Below the pieces are notes generated by a model. The model saw only the letters and a program-made list of their open reading frames with translations, did no database searches and was not told the DNA's origin. From NCBI GenBank assembly GCA_009746045.1, contig RPFO01000253.1, positions 893,220-951,569 of the forward strand: a stretch of DNA of 58,350 nucleotides, in the 5' to 3' direction. This DNA comes from Mesostigma viride (lineage: Eukaryota; Streptophyta; Mesostigmatophyceae; Mesostigmatales; Mesostigmataceae). How positions within the stretch are numbered: position 1 is the stretch's first letter; each line of letters opens with the position of its first letter. Below are positions 24,341 to 37,949 of the stretch, in pieces. A program made the position numbers and the translations under genes.

Positions 24341-24413
24341 AAACTCAGTCCGTTAGAGTGGCGCGAGATCAACTGGCGCCACGAAAACGGACTCAGTACA
24401 GTTTAAGGGTTAA

Positions 24414-27400
24414 GTATGCAATGTAGGACCAAACTATGTGCTATAATTCTGGCATACATGAGCCAAAACACCGTTTTAGTGCATTATTTTCAAACTTATG
24501 AAGCCCCTGCCAGCACATATGCGGCCCAATCATGGCAGAATTTGTCACGTTAATAGCACAATACTTGAATTTACACTAGAACACAAGTTGGACATATTAG
24601 GACCACTGCCGGCCCACTAAAAGTGACGGATGCAAGCAGAAATAGAGCGATTTTTGCCAAAATACTCTACATTCTGCGCCATTGTCTTGGAAAACTTTGC
24701 ATTCTTCACTCGATTATCGTCATGGCTGTCATGGGATTCATATACATGCCACTGGGGCTGGATACATTAGCCAACACAGACTAAAAAAGCGATCATCAAG
24801 GGACAAAATCACCATCAATCACAGTAGAATGAGTAGATGCTGGCGCCTGGCATTCGGAAGAAGCACCATAGTGCCTACAAGCCTCAAGAAGGGGAGCTTG
24901 GCTGACCATGCAGTCGTGCCTGTCGGCTGACCAGTCTCTTTTCTAAACGGGCCCCGCTCGGCAGCACACACAATCTCCTTTGCAGTACTTGGCCCACTCT
25001 GCTGGGCACCCCTGCTGTGCGTGTCTTATTTATAGCAGCTAATCCAAATATATATATCTGCCAGGTGCCTCTCTGCTACATGGAAATACAAAGCGCAATC
25101 ATGGACAGCAGTGGCTTGGGCTGCTATTCAATTGAGCTCAGCACCTAGCCACTACATTTCGCCGCCTAGGACACCTTTTTTAGCGGGGAATGTGGTTCGG
25201 TCAAGTAGGGGAAAACGGTGGCAGCTCTCCGAGCGTCAGATACTTGAAATTCTCGTTACGTTCGTATCGAGAGTAGATTTCTGACAATTTTCCTCATTCG
25301 GACAGAACCGCAGTGAATTTCAGCATCCGTCCAGTACCAAAGCATGGACCTAGCAGGAATTCCGTCAGACATCTCGGAAGTAGCAATTTTTAGTATCGAC
25401 CGGACTTGCGATAGTGTTCAGTACGAATTTGGCCTCCGTCAGGTCAGCAAGCGGCGTGCATGGGAATAAACTGAACTGAACTAAACGGTGGACTGTACTA
25501 AGAAATTCGTACTCAATTTTCGTCATCCAAATCGGAGGGAAATATTCGACCAAGGACTAGAGATTTCACCGAATTTTCAGAACTGGCCAATTGATGCCAA
25601 ATGGCGCGATTCTAGATAACAAGTGTTGCTTTACTGGTATCCGACGGTGCCGAACTTCGAAATTGAATTTGTAACCCCCGCCGTATTGACGGAACCACAT
25701 TCTCGCATAAATTGGGTTTCCGCGGTGGCGAAATGTAGTGGCTGCTGTACAACATAATTCTGCATCAGTGCCTCTCCTAATTGCGCCCCCCCGCCCCCTT
25801 GCCATCATCGTCATGCTCATCATATTCTTTGGAACGTGCACTGAACTCCAACCCTTGGATAGTCCATAGGTCATTAAGAATCTGTGCATGTAATGCTAGC
25901 TCTTCTCAGTTGAACTCATCTACCACCCTCTCATGGTCGTGTCATCTCTCATGTAATCCACCTAGGTTTATCGTGGCCACTGATCTTTCAGCCCCTCCTG
26001 ACATCAAAATCTGGGCAAACACACTGTTGACATCGCCCTAGCTTCCTTTTTAGCCTGCATGGCTCCTCATGTTTACCCCTATCTCATCCCTCAACTCACC
26101 TACTAGAACTGTCTATTCATCCCCCTTGCATAGGCGGTGCCTAACTGCGGCGTGATGGGGGATTGCCAAAAATAGGTGTAAAATGCATGGGATGGCACGG
26201 GGAGGCTCACACTCATCGGTATCACACTCATGTGCTAACAATGTCCCTCTCTGCTTTTGACACTGCATGCACATGCATTTCCTACCGGCTATATCAAGGC
26301 TCAGTTAGTGTGGTTTGGTGCATCAAGAGAAATGGCAGGTCATGAGCTGAGTGCATCATACCACATTTGTGTTAAGTGTACGCTTGCAACGCTGTTTGGC
26401 CCACCGCATGGAGCTCCCCTTTCGGACAGTGGCGCAAGTAGCACTTACACCTTACTCCCAGCCGCTCACCCTGCCCATGCTAGCAACAAGAACAAATGCA
26501 TGGTCCCCATCCCAACGTAAGGTGCATCACATGGATGGCCCTGCCATCACCTAGCAGTGTGCCACCCCTCTCCACCTCAACCTACTCTGAAATGCCAGGG
26601 CCCCAACAAACCTTTCAAGACATGGCACTCCTCAAAGAAGGCAACCCCTCAAAGAAGGCGAGGCAGTTTAGGTCTAGGGGGGCTTTGGGTAAGTTAAAAG
26701 ATGATAGAGTTCACTAACACAGGCCACGGCAACGACAACCTGCCTCACCCGCTGCATCCATACATCACAAGCCATAAACTGCACAGCCTCTGCATGATTG
26801 CCTAAGGGTCACGTGATCCAAGGTGCCCTTCAGGCTCACCCCAGCACACCGGCCCATCCTCACCACCCCACTGGTCATAGTCATCTACAGTGGCATCAAA
26901 CTCCTCTAGGACAGAGTGCAGTAAAGGCAACATAGACGTCCTGACACAATTGAATAAGAACGTGGCTGCTACCTACTGCCCTTAAAAAAAATGTCCATGG
27001 CTTGCACAAATACGCATTCAATTCTTCAAGCAAGCATGCTAACACCTTCACAGCACATCCCAAGGTTTATATCCATCGAGCTTTGTCAACAAGCATGACT
27101 TCCTGATGCAAACTTAGCTGTCAAGCTAGGAGGAGGAAAGCTAGGTAAAGAGGTGAGATAGACCCCCCCACAGCACCTTCCTGCACCAAAACCATGACAA
27201 TATCATCCAGAGCTTGCTAAATACGTACAGCTAACCGGTAGCGGGCGACCTTGCAGTCCAGGTTCAGCGCGAACATCTCGTGTCAGCACCCGGCGGAGAT
27301 GGCGGACGCGAACCCACAATGCTATAAAAGCGAGTCATAAGACTATTTCGGGGAGCGGTGAACGGCTTGGAACACCGAAGGTATGCCGCGACAAAAGCCT

Positions 27401-28100
27401 GAAGTTTTTCTCGGAAATACACGCCTGGATGTGGATTAGGGCACCGTTGTCGTGCTTGTGCTTGCGTTGCGAGCAGGCAACCAGTGTTTCTTGCAGTGTC
27501 GAGCAGTAACAGATGGTGGCGCGAGAGCAATATGTGACTTTTAAATCATGGCTACACAGCTTACACCTCCGCAGGCATGTTGGAACAAGCCCCGCCATGC
27601 CGTGAGCCGAAAAAAAGGAAGAAACGCATCAAGCAAGGACGGTCGTAAACGTCACTGAAAACAGCAAAATCTGACCTGCCGGCAGGTAATGCGACAGCCT
27701 GGAAAATGTGATTCGTTTCTCGAAAAACTGATTAGCGCTCGTGAAAGTAGACTTGAAGCCCATTCGGATTCCACCTTTTGGGAATTGTGAGCTTCCAACA
27801 AAAAAGTTTCCCCCACAATTAATAAACATGCATTTTCGCTGCCAATTCCAGATCTGGCCGACACAAAAAATCAGCGTCTCAGTTTGCGAATTATTTTGAC
27901 GCATGAACATACGCGAATAATATCTACCATGCATCATCGCAAAGCAGGAGAGTTTACGCGTCGTTTGCATCCATCGCAGCGACTTAACATGCATAATTGA
28001 CTTTTGACTGATATTCCGGCGGACATAGGGTCGACAGCCATGCGAGGTGGAATTTTTCTGGTCCCGTCGTCCTCAACGCGACGCGTTCGCGCCAAAATTC
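24414..28100. other. interior of the nested TIR element, no gene recognised
   Basis: Moderately AT-rich sequence with many short unsupported frames. The only item worth naming is a Cys-rich frame at 27335-27598 (-), listed separately. The rest shows no coding pattern or repeat I can identify. Confidence 0.45.
27335..27598 (-). pseudogene. Cys-rich fragment, possible BED-like zinc finger remnant
   Basis: An 87-codon frame beginning MAGLVPTCLRRCKLC and containing CSQRKHKHDNG. C-x2-C followed after about 30 residues by H-x-H recalls the BED finger that opens hAT transposases, but the spacing is not canonical and no catalytic region follows. It could be chance. If real, it would hint that this 7.4-kb body once encoded a transposase. 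Confidence 0.2.
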
Positions 28101-28139
28101 CCAGGATCTCATGTAACCGGACGGACCGATTTTAGGTGA

Positions 28140-28650
<511 letters not shown>

Positions 28651-28956
28651 CGAGTGAGATCGTACGTTATACGCGTTATACGGTCACGGTGGAGTATAAT
28701 GTATAATACGGTATAATACGGTATAATACGGTATTATACGTTTTCGTACGGACACACTCAGAATACTCTGATTTTACACATTTTAAGACACCCACCATCA
28801 ATCCACATGTTTTTAACACTGTTTTGGACATAATCCAAGGTTGCCCTACCCTCGGCTATACTCTATACGGTGGATATTGTGGACACGATCGATGTATTGC
28901 ATGTAATACTGAGAATGTAAACGTGCGCATGCATAATTGTGTGTATGTAGTATATA

Positions 28957-29103
28957 TATGTGGCTTTATATTGGTTATGTTTACTTGGGTGCCTTCACTT
29001 TGATGCAAGTAATTATATATTTTAATATATATATGTGGCTGGTTTATAGCTGGGCGTTTGCTTTGGTTTGAGTGATTTCACTCTGCTGTAAGTAATTATA
29101 TTT
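28957..29103 (+). mobile_element. two RLE-LINE 3' tails at an (AT)nGTGGCT target
   Basis: The second tail (about 29039-29103) is the inverse of the family B 3' UTR at 11940-11992 (GTTTGAGTGATTTCACTCTG, then CTGTAAGTAATTATA). The first (about 28972-29022) is a diverged version ending GCAAGTAATTATATATTTTA. ATATATATGTGGCT recurs at about 28955, 29024 and 31109, as expected if each insertion duplicated the same target. Confidence 0.65.
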
Positions 29104-29683
29104 TCATACACCCGTTTGCTCACCATAGTCACCAGCATCTTTGTTAAAACAATAAGTAGATGCATACAGACAGGTAGCGGTTACAGAACCGCTATTAAGA
29201 ACTCCTTAGGCATGGCTCGCGATTACCCGCGCAGACCAGGCCACCAAAGAGGGTGGGTGGGTGGGACAAGAAAAAAGACCACAACAATGTCACTACGCCG
29301 CCAAAGTAGTCAAACTGCCCTAGCACGCGGGGGCTGACATCAGCAACCGAGCTTAACTTAACACGCCTACCTGAGAATGTAGCGACACCTACCGTACCAC
29401 AAAAACAAAAACCAATCAAATACCCTTTCCGAAAGGTTCTAATTATCATTCAACAAACCGGTTCAACAAACCCGGCCCTGTCAAACTTTAAGCATAAGAT
29501 TGTTTCGAGATTGTAGCACAATAGGGCCACTGCCCCTACTAACAATTCCAGGTCGCCAGCCATTAGCCAAATCCGGTTACATCTGCCAAACCCGCCCGGT
29601 TCAGCCGACCATCCAGGCGGCTCCCGTGAGCGGCCTTATTCCCCGCCTCACTTCGAGAAACTCTTTTCAAAGAAATCCGATTC
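29104..29683. repeat. duplicated block, internally deleted copy
   Basis: Starts CATACACCCGTTTGCTCACC and ends AAAGAAATCCGATT. Its first 120 bp and last 420 bp are repeated nearly exactly at 29684-29805 and 30690-31107. In this copy they are joined by only about 40 bp. Confidence 0.8.
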
Positions 29684-31107
29684 ATACACCCGTTTGCTCA
29701 CCATAGTCACCAGCATCTTTGTTAAAACAATAAGTAGATGCATACAGACAGGTAGCGGTTACAGAACCGCTATTAAGAACTCCTTAGGCATGGCTCGCGA
29801 TTACCCAACCTCCCCTTCCTGGCCCTCCGGTCCGCTAAAGAAGCACCATTTCCTTTCCCGTCAAAAGCTGTCCTGTCGCGATGGGCGCTCTCCGTTGCCA
29901 GAAAACAGATTTAATTCCCAGCGACTGTGAATGCACAAAAATTCATGCACTGTCGATCGACACAGCTCGCATTTTTGACCCCACTCGGGGGCCCCCGCTG
30001 ACCTCGTTGCCGACCTCTTCTCTGGTCCGCTAAGGGGTGCTGTCGCGGAACACAAAGTCAAAGCAAAAGCTGCTGACTGGCGCCGCTGATTCCAGCCGAC
30101 GCCCAGTTTACAACTTTTTTGAAGAGCAACCAACCTAGTGCCGAGCACATAAACACTCCTTCCGTACAAAAAAGTGGAAATACCACTGATTACGAAATCA
30201 AGTTGGTTTTCAGCCCTTGCCTCCTGCGCCGAGGCTCCGTGTCCCACAACGGTGACTTAAATTTTTTACCCCCCCGAGCCGCGGCGGCCCTCAAGCCAAG
30301 CCCAACCCGGAATGCAAGCATTTCCAGGTACGAGACAACTCAAAGGCAGGCCAGCCTGCCGACAGCCCAACCCGAGGCGCAAGCATCCCCAGGTACGGAA
30401 CCATCAAGCAAGCTAGCACTTGCCCAACCCGGCCAGCTGGCCGTTTCTTTCAAACAAACCAGCCATTAAATAATGCATCAGCCCCCGCTTCGCATTTAAA
30501 CCCCGATCACCCGGACATTAATTCCGGGCCAGTGGCAGCCATGAATCCCAACCGCCTTAAGCAGCCAGGGATCATGGATGCCGGAAATTTGGTTAACAAA
30601 TTTTAGCCCCGCACCCATGCTGAGCGCAAGGCTGGTGAGGCACTTCTTGTACCGCCATAGCCTCAGCCGTCGGCGCTCAGCCAACGTTTACAAGAAAAAA
30701 GACCACAACAATGTCACTACGCCGCCAAAGTAGTCAAACTGCCCTAGCACGCGGGGGCTGACATCAGCAACCGAGCTTAACTTAACACGCCAACCTGAGA
30801 ATGTAGCGACACCTACCGTACCACAAAAACAAAAACCAATCAAATACCCTTTCCGAAAGGTTCTAATTATCATTCAACAAACCGGTTCAACAAACCCGGC
30901 CCTGTCAAACTTTAAGCATAAGATTGTTTCGAGATTGTAGCACAATAGGGCCACTGCCCCTACTAACAATTCCAGGTCGCCAGCCATTAGCCAAATCCGG
31001 TTACATCTGCCAAACCCGCCCGGTTCAGCCGACCATCCAGGCGGCTCCCGTGAGCGGCCTTATTCCCCGCCTCACTTCGAGAAACTCTTTTCAAAGAAAT
31101 CCGATTT
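29684..31107. repeat. duplicated block, long copy
   Basis: The same ends as the preceding block, but with an extra 885 bp between them (29806-30689). The two copies are head to tail, separated by TT. They sit inside the AT-rich 3' end of a LINE tail (ATATTTT before 29104, AATATATATG after 31107). No TIR or coding domain is recognised; the unit type is unknown. Confidence 0.75.
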
Positions 31108-32300
31108 AATATATATGTGGCTGTGCATGCACGCAAATACTACAGTAGTATACAATTAATGCATGTAGTATGTTTGCATGGTGCGATGCTATGTGAATAT
31201 ACTGAGCTGCATGTGACTACAGGTGTGTGACTCGTGGTGTGCATTAATTAATTAATTAACTGAATTAATTAATTAATATTAATTAATCTCGTGTCCCCGT
31301 TGGGGAACCACGGAGGCTAAACAGGTGGGGATGTGATAAGTAACTCACATATTCTCACCTTCCATACAACAACCTTGTTTTCCAGCAGGCTGAAGAGCAT
31401 GACAGGCGTCTATGAGCTCGCCAGCTCCTTGCAACGGTGATGCCGCTCCCAGGCAGCTAGGGTCCTTGACTACGCAATATAGAATGTCTACCGTGTGAAA
31501 ACCTCCATACAGGCAGCGTAGCAAAGCCAGATAACTGCCCGATCAATTCTGGGTAGCTTTAGGAAGCATGGCATACGCAGCGTAAGGAAAACCATTGAAA
31601 GCTGCGGAAAATCTGATAGCACAACTGCAACAAGTGGAGAACAAAATAGCAAGAAAAACCCAGAAACGGCGCAAAAATGTTCATGCCAGGTTCATTAAGA
31701 GCGCAAACAGACTGGGCGGTGACATGCGGCAAATCAACGTACCACGGCCGGCATTATTTCCTACCCAGGCGCGCAAGAAAAGCCAGCCAGCCATGGATGG
31801 ATTAACCGCGGATCGCGCAGGCCTGAACGAAATCATTTTAGAAATGACAGGAAACGGCCGCAGATCGAAGATGCTTAGGTTATTTTCATGGTGTCCGTTA
31901 CTAAACGGCTCTTGCTGCATCAAAATAACCCACGAATGTCGAGTTCTACCGTCGCAGGCACACATGCTAGATTATTCATCGCGGCCAAATTGACGTTGGA
32001 TGAGACCCCCGTGCAAATCTGTACCAACAAAGGCAGCGAATTTGCAAATAGTGCAGATCTTGCTATGAAACATCATAATAGAACATCACTTTTAACCATC
32101 GGCTTAATTTTTTCGCCTGTCGCCCGCTGGATTAGCCATATTTTAACGGAATGCACGTCGCCATGGCCACCTCCGCACGGTGCGCGCACTGTGCACCACA
32201 ATGTCAAAATAAGATCGCGTCGAATTGTGAAAGTTCAGACGGGTCAGTACTTAGTAGAGATACGAAATCTGTGGCTTCAAATCGTTGCCCTGTCGTTCTG
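31108..32300. other. no gene recognised; ATTA repeats and hairpin
   Basis: 31243-31288 is (TTAA)n, followed by a CCCCGTTGGGG hairpin (about 31297-31307). This is reminiscent of the hairpin plus tail of the LINE 3' ends elsewhere in the window. A 132-aa frame at 31595-31993 has no domain I recognise. Confidence 0.35.
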
Positions 32301-32471
32301 GCATCCTAGCCGCGCAAAACGTAAAAAAAATGCGGAAAACACGGCATTATACGGTATTATACGTCATTATGCGCTAAAACGTATTACGTATGAAAAATTA
32401 TACGCTAAAAGCCAGCGTACTACGTATTATACCGTATTATACCGTATTATACGGCGTATGATCTCACACTG

Positions 32472-33805
<1,334 letters not shown>

Positions 33806-33944
33806 CGGGTTCGGGTCACCTGGAAATCCGCCAGATATGTTCGGTATTCGGGTTCAGGTACTCGAGATCCCCCTGGAACGAGGTGTTCGTGTTCGTGTTC
33901 AGGTCGCGAAATGACCCGGATGTCCCAGCCCTATAGCTAGCTGA

Positions 33945-33988
33945 CCTAGACGGCGGGGCCGGAAAAATATTGCTTGCCGATCAGCGCC

Positions 33989-34059
<71 letters not shown>

Positions 34060-34158
34060 AGCTTAACTGGCGGGGAGTGTCTAGTGGTGAGCACCATTGC
34101 TGCGATCGCCCTCCCACCATTTACGAGTCCTGAAATACCTGCAAATGGAAAACCACCG
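33945..34158 (+). repeat. dispersed repeat, copy 2 (right part), with (TG)n expansion
   Basis: Matches 5359-5508 (CCTAGACGGCGGGGCCGG; CTCCCACCATTTACGAG), with a dinucleotide run (TG)n at about 33990-34057 inserted where copy 1 has GTGTGTTTCG. It is followed by a TTAA tail belonging to the next fragment. Confidence 0.75.
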
Positions 34159-34335
34159 ATTAATTAATTAATTAATTAATAATTAAGAACATAACTCCGT
34201 TGGGAGTATATCACCATTCATCTTCATCATCCTGCATGAACGATCGCTCGAGCACGCGGACAAGATAACGGCAGGCTCGAGCTACCATGGTCCGGCCGGA
34301 TTCTCCCGCGATTAATTCTGGCATGCGCTGGCCTC
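34159..34335 (-). mobile_element. short LINE-derived chimera: internal segment plus 3' hairpin and tail
   Basis: On the minus strand, sequence equivalent to about 5195-5297 (including GCTCGAGCCTGCCGTTATCT) is joined directly to the last 25 bp of the LINE 3' end (hairpin CTCC-GTTG-GGAG) and a TTAA tail (34159-34186). It is an internally deleted, SINE-like derivative. Confidence 0.55.
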
Positions 34336-34444
34336 ACCGTGGCTTGCCATCAGTGCATGTTCACGCACTTACTTACTTTTACTTATGCCATGGAGTACTT
34401 TGCTAATCTCATTAGAAAAATATTTACACGGAAGTTACATATAT

Positions 34445-34617
34445 TCATTGACAATGATAAATTATGGAGGTGAGATGGGGATGCAACATAAGGAAAAACC
34501 CGAAAAGGAGAAGAACCCCTGAAGAAATTAATAGGAATCTGACACGGACATCCAAGGATCACGCCAGCTGCACAAGGTACATGCTATATAACTAAATCAC
34601 AAAACTATGACACATAC
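34445..34617 (-). mobile_element. RLE-LINE family A, 3'-UTR-only insertion
   Basis: A 173-bp match to the 3' UTR of the intact LINE at 8057-8230 (CCAAGGATCACGCCAGC; GATGCAACATAAGGAAAAA), flanked by a perfect 12-bp direct repeat AGTTACATATAT (34433-34444 and 34618-34629). The target duplication shows true target-primed insertion, again beside an ATATAT word. Confidence 0.85.
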
Positions 34618-34671
34618 AGTTACATATATCGTCTGCATCATGCCCGGGCAACCAGTGATATAGTCACTAAA

Positions 34672-35700
34672 ATTAAATTAAATTAAATGATAACATGCCT
34701 CCGTTGGGAGATCATGTAGCACATATTCCTTGATGGATGGGTGGAGTGGAGGGAGCCGCGTAATCGAACTAACCTAACTCTAAGCTATCTAGTCTAGAAA
34801 AGCCTAACTACACTACTCATCTGAAACGCCTCCTCCGCTTGGGGGGAGGTGGCTTGCCCACAGGGGCTGGCGTGTGAGCTTTGACAATCTTCTGCCACCG
34901 CGTCTTGTTCAGCATGGCAGTCCAAAGAAGGGAGAGAGAGTGGATGCGGTGTTCAAACTGCTGGGCTGGGACCACTAGGTCGGCCAGCAGCATCTGGGTG
35001 TAGTTCATGGCATATAGTCACTAGAGGGGGATATAATCCTCATCTGAGCTGTCATCTACTGTAATGGCAGACGAGGCGGTAGTGTAGCGGCTATCCTCAG
35101 GGGCAATAACCTCCACCTGAGGACTTCTACCCTGCATTCTACCATTGAATGGGCCGCGGGGCCCGTGGGGAGAAAACAGGATCATGCCCCACAGGAAGGT
35201 GCTTATCGCAGACGGCAGCCCATTTCTCCTTGTCTATCACGCAGTCACGTGTCTATTAATTAATTAATTAATTAATCATGCGGGCGCGGAGTATGTACAG
35301 ATAATCCCAGAAGCCCTGCATCCTCAAGCAGTTGTGTCACATACTGAGATCGAGGTCCGGGTCGCGCCGCGTCAGTGCGGGGCGCGCGCAAGTTTGCCAG
35401 TGGGTTGCAACTGGGCAGAGGGACCCCGCCATAGGAGTCCAGGTGTCTACCTGGCCAGTCCTACTAAGCCCGCCCGGCGCAGGGCCCACATCGGTATTCA
35501 CCTGGTCTGTGCGGGCTAGATGGCCGGCAAAGAGGAGACGACGCCACGGCGGTGTCGGATGGTATGGGTGACAAGAGGGAGCTCGCAGTAGAGCTCGGCC
35601 CGCGTGCGGCGCTCTTGGTAGCGGACGCCGAGGGATGGGGTGCCGGGATGGATGTAGCTATCTAGTTCCTATACTAAGTGTCAGGGTTGCGGGCACCACG
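34672..35700 (-). pseudogene. LINE ORF2 C-terminus and 3' UTR, degenerate
   Basis: On the minus strand: LGVRYQERRTRAELYCELPL (near 35630), THTIRHR and, one frame over, RRLLFAGHLARTDQV (near 35530), the motif that closes many LINE ORF2 proteins after the reverse transcriptase. Then VTQLLEDAGLLGLSVHTPRP (near 35310), an (ATTA)n run at 35254-35277, VIDKEKWAAVCDKHLPVGHD (near 35220), and an end in DDSSDEDYIPL-stop at about 35031. A small basic frame (34817-35008, MNYTQMLLADLVVPAQQ..KRRRRF) follows. The 3' end has the hairpin and an AAATT tail (34672-34697). At least one frameshift and internal microsatellite expansion. The RT core itself is not present. Confidence 0.65.
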
Positions 35701-36344
35701 GCCCGAATCACTATGCTTGCCAAACTTTGTCACATGCACGCGGATCGAGGCCCCACTGACTTGGGGGTGGTATCTTGCTTTATGCTACCTGCCATCTGTC
35801 CTTGCGAGCCATCTGCCTCCCTATTACAGACAGACCAGGAGGCTGGCCGGGCGTGACACATCCCATCTCGGGTAACACATGTCCATGCCCAGCCGATCAC
35901 GGAAGGTCCACGGATGGCGTTTCCGTCGCGATCGGCCCGGTTGTTGACCCGGTTAACCATTAATTAATAAGCACGTGACTGCGTCACGAGGGTGCCAATA
36001 CAGAGTAAAGGAACCTTCAACCCTATATACACAGTGAGAAGGAGGGAGGGCGCCCTAGCTTCTCTCACTGCCGCAAGTGGGCAGGCCACAGAGCGCTCTC
36101 TCCACAGCATGGTGCATGCCGGGGCGCAACACTGTGGGTGCAATATAACCAGTGCAATACCATATGTAGGTAGGCTGACGCATAGCTTATGCTACAAAGG
36201 TGAGGTGGGCTCAAGACGTCGGCTAAGGCGCAAGCTGATGACCACAAGGTGCCAGAGCTAATTGAAGGTACTATAACGCTGTGCGCTAATATCATTTCAA
36301 GTGCTGTAATGCCTAAGCTACACCATAACCGATTGCCCCCATCT
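35701..36344. other. no gene seen
   Basis: Includes a short ATTAATTAAT word at 35960. The part near 36260-36344 may be 3' UTR of the ORF1 copy that follows. Otherwise nothing supported. Confidence 0.35.
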
Positions 36345-36917
36345 AGACAACTAGCTTGAGTGCTCTATCCCGGGGGAGCCTGGGGGGCTTCCACAGTTTC
36401 TTGTTGACATAAAGGTCCCCGCCCAGCCAGTACACTTGGGGCTTCTCGGGGTTGGTCTTGTGGCGGATGTAGTCGGGCTGCACTGATCGCGGCGTTGCTG
36501 CCAGTGCTGGGCTGGCGTCATGTCGTCGTCAAGCGACCAGGAGGTGTTCACCAGCTTCTTGCGGCGAGAGAGGAACCGAACTCGGGCTGTGATGTCGCTG
36601 AAGGTGAGGACCACTGGAGGGGGCCCGGCCTTGTCACGTGGATGGGGCAAGCGGTAGGCGCCCTGCAGTGTCGCACCTGGCAGCGCCATGCACACCAAGA
36701 GTTTATTCTTCAGCTCGTCGAGAAGAGAGTCTGGGGTCTCCTCCGGCTGCATGTCGAAGCGCCTGAGGATGACCCGGCAGCGGCGACAGTCGCGGTCAGC
36801 GGCCTCGCGGCGCGTGTCTTCCAGCTCCTGGAGCTTGGTGGTGATGGCGGTCGTGGTAGAGGATGCCTGGCTCTTGAGCAGGTCAGCCCAGGAGGCGCGA
36901 GTCGACCGGTTAACCAT
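36345..36917 (-). pseudogene. ORF1-type retrotransposon protein, third copy, truncated
   Basis: The frame 36351-36917 starts in RASWADLLKSQASSTTTAI and shows LEDTRREAADRDCRRCRVIL, AGPPPVVLTFSDITARVRFL and SLDDDMTPAQHWQQRRDQ, parallel to the copy at 15987-16847. Near 36490 the frame changes; the continuation (DYIRHKTNPEKPQVYWLGGD, to about 36350) is in another frame. It is more diverged than the other two copies, so it is a different subfamily. 5' truncated at about 36917. Confidence 0.7.
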
Positions 36918-36920
36918 ACT

Positions 36921-37949
36921 ACATGCTATACAGCAGGTAGCATCATGCTAGTGGGATGGTGGCCGAACCGTGGCCGCCAAGCCCTCTGGAGACAGCACAT
37001 TGCCGACTTCGAGTCGCCACTTGTTCATGATTGCGATAGTGTCACCTGGCAAATGTTCCCAGGCATGGGGCATCGCGGGCCAATGAAATGAACATGGCAC
37101 AGCTCAGATCGCTCTTCGCGAGTATAACAGGAACTCAAATAACCATTATCCTATGCCGCCACCCTCTCCATAAAACTATAGAGTGAATATGTTAGTTATT
37201 TTCCATCAAACCGCATTTATAACATCACATGTACTCTAGTGATTAGGTTGTTGAATATTTAAGAAAGGAAATTTCTAGTAGTACCTATCTTATGTTATAT
37301 TTTTGTTTTTCTAGCTTGCCATACATCTGTCCAACATTCCTCTGCTACGTCCACAAGCAGGATGATACTCCCGACATTCTCCAAACGGCAAGACACAGCG
37401 AAGTTGCAAACACAGAGAAGCAAAGTCTCGCCATGCAAATGGTATATCTCCAAGCACTCTAGCACTTAAGCATCGTACGCCAATTACAATACCCTTATTT
37501 TGCTTAACACACACAGCTGGCATTTGAAAGAGTACTATTATCTGGCCATACCTCCATTCTACATCCCTGTCATACTTGCTTTCTCAATAAAGATACCTCC
37601 TCTCAGTCGCCGTTATAGGCTTACTTCTCTAACCCTTTTGCATAAAACCACCATCCTAAATACATCCCTTCAGTCCTTCACCTTTCTCAAAAGCAAGAAA
37701 GTACTGGCCCAGTAGAGCAAGCTCCCGACATGGCACTGATCAACCGAGGCCACCAAGCACACAGCACCATGCTTCATGATATCCCCCTCCTCAAGAGTCA
37801 CGCACTGCTTTACCCCACCCACCTCCTATCCCTCTTCCAACCAATTGTACAAAGACACACACACACATACAAAGACATACATGAATACATACACATACAC
37901 AAGGCCACGCACACACATGCACACGTGCACGCGCACGCAGACGCAGCAT
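36921..37949. other. no gene seen; CA-rich stretch at 37853-37945
   Basis: AT-rich, without convincing frames. 37853-37945 is CACA/CGCACGC-rich low-complexity DNA and forms the left border of the next TIR element. Confidence 0.4.

Larger units (their letters stand above)
21061..24409 (-). mobile_element. piggyBac transposon, 3.35 kb
   Basis: Flanked by TTAA at 21057-21060 and 24410-24413, the invariable piggyBac target. The inverted ends start CCCTTAAACTGT (21061-21072; complement at 24398-24409); CCC next to TTAA is typical. Subterminal words ACTCAGTCCGTT/AACGGACTGAG occur near both ends. One transposase gene (-) fills 21.76-24.34 kb. A perfect 34-bp palindrome lies at 21434-21467. Confidence 0.9.
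20765..28139. mobile_element. TIR element of 7.4 kb nested in the hexamer array
   Basis: The hexamer array stops at CACATCACCTAAAA (about 20763-20778) and resumes after TTTTAGGTGATGTG (about 28128-28141). The inverted similarity continues inward for about 36 bp, with GGTTACATG at 20787-20795 and CATGTAACC at 28109-28117. Array units on both sides have the same strand, so blocks 1 and 2 were once contiguous. The interior holds the piggyBac copy and otherwise AT-richer DNA without a recognisable transposase. A target duplication cannot be told apart from the repeat. Confidence 0.6.
28651..32471. mobile_element. second, Ac-like hAT element nested in the hexamer array, 3.8 kb
   Basis: The right end read inward is CAGTGTGAGATCATACG (32471 downwards); the left end is CGAGTGAGATCGTACG (28651-28666). 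Both ends continue into inverted TATAATACGG repeats (about 28695-28740; 32340-32455), like the subterminal transposase-binding repeats of Ac-type hAT elements. GTGTTCG lies outside both ends (28643-28649 and 32472-32478, 7 of 8 positions), but the host repeat makes this uninformative. No transposase is seen. The interior consists of RLE-LINE tails, a duplicated block (29104-31107) and unassigned sequence. Confidence 0.6.

Noticed and set aside
31595-31993. 132-aa Lys/Arg-rich frame inside the second hAT element
   Set aside because: Lacks any hAT transposase motif (BED finger, RW or C-terminal dimerisation block); composition could be chance.
36065-36295. Small frames near 36 kb as a host gene
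   Set aside because: No conserved motif, and the region is adjacent to ORF1-element debris; likely its 3' UTR.
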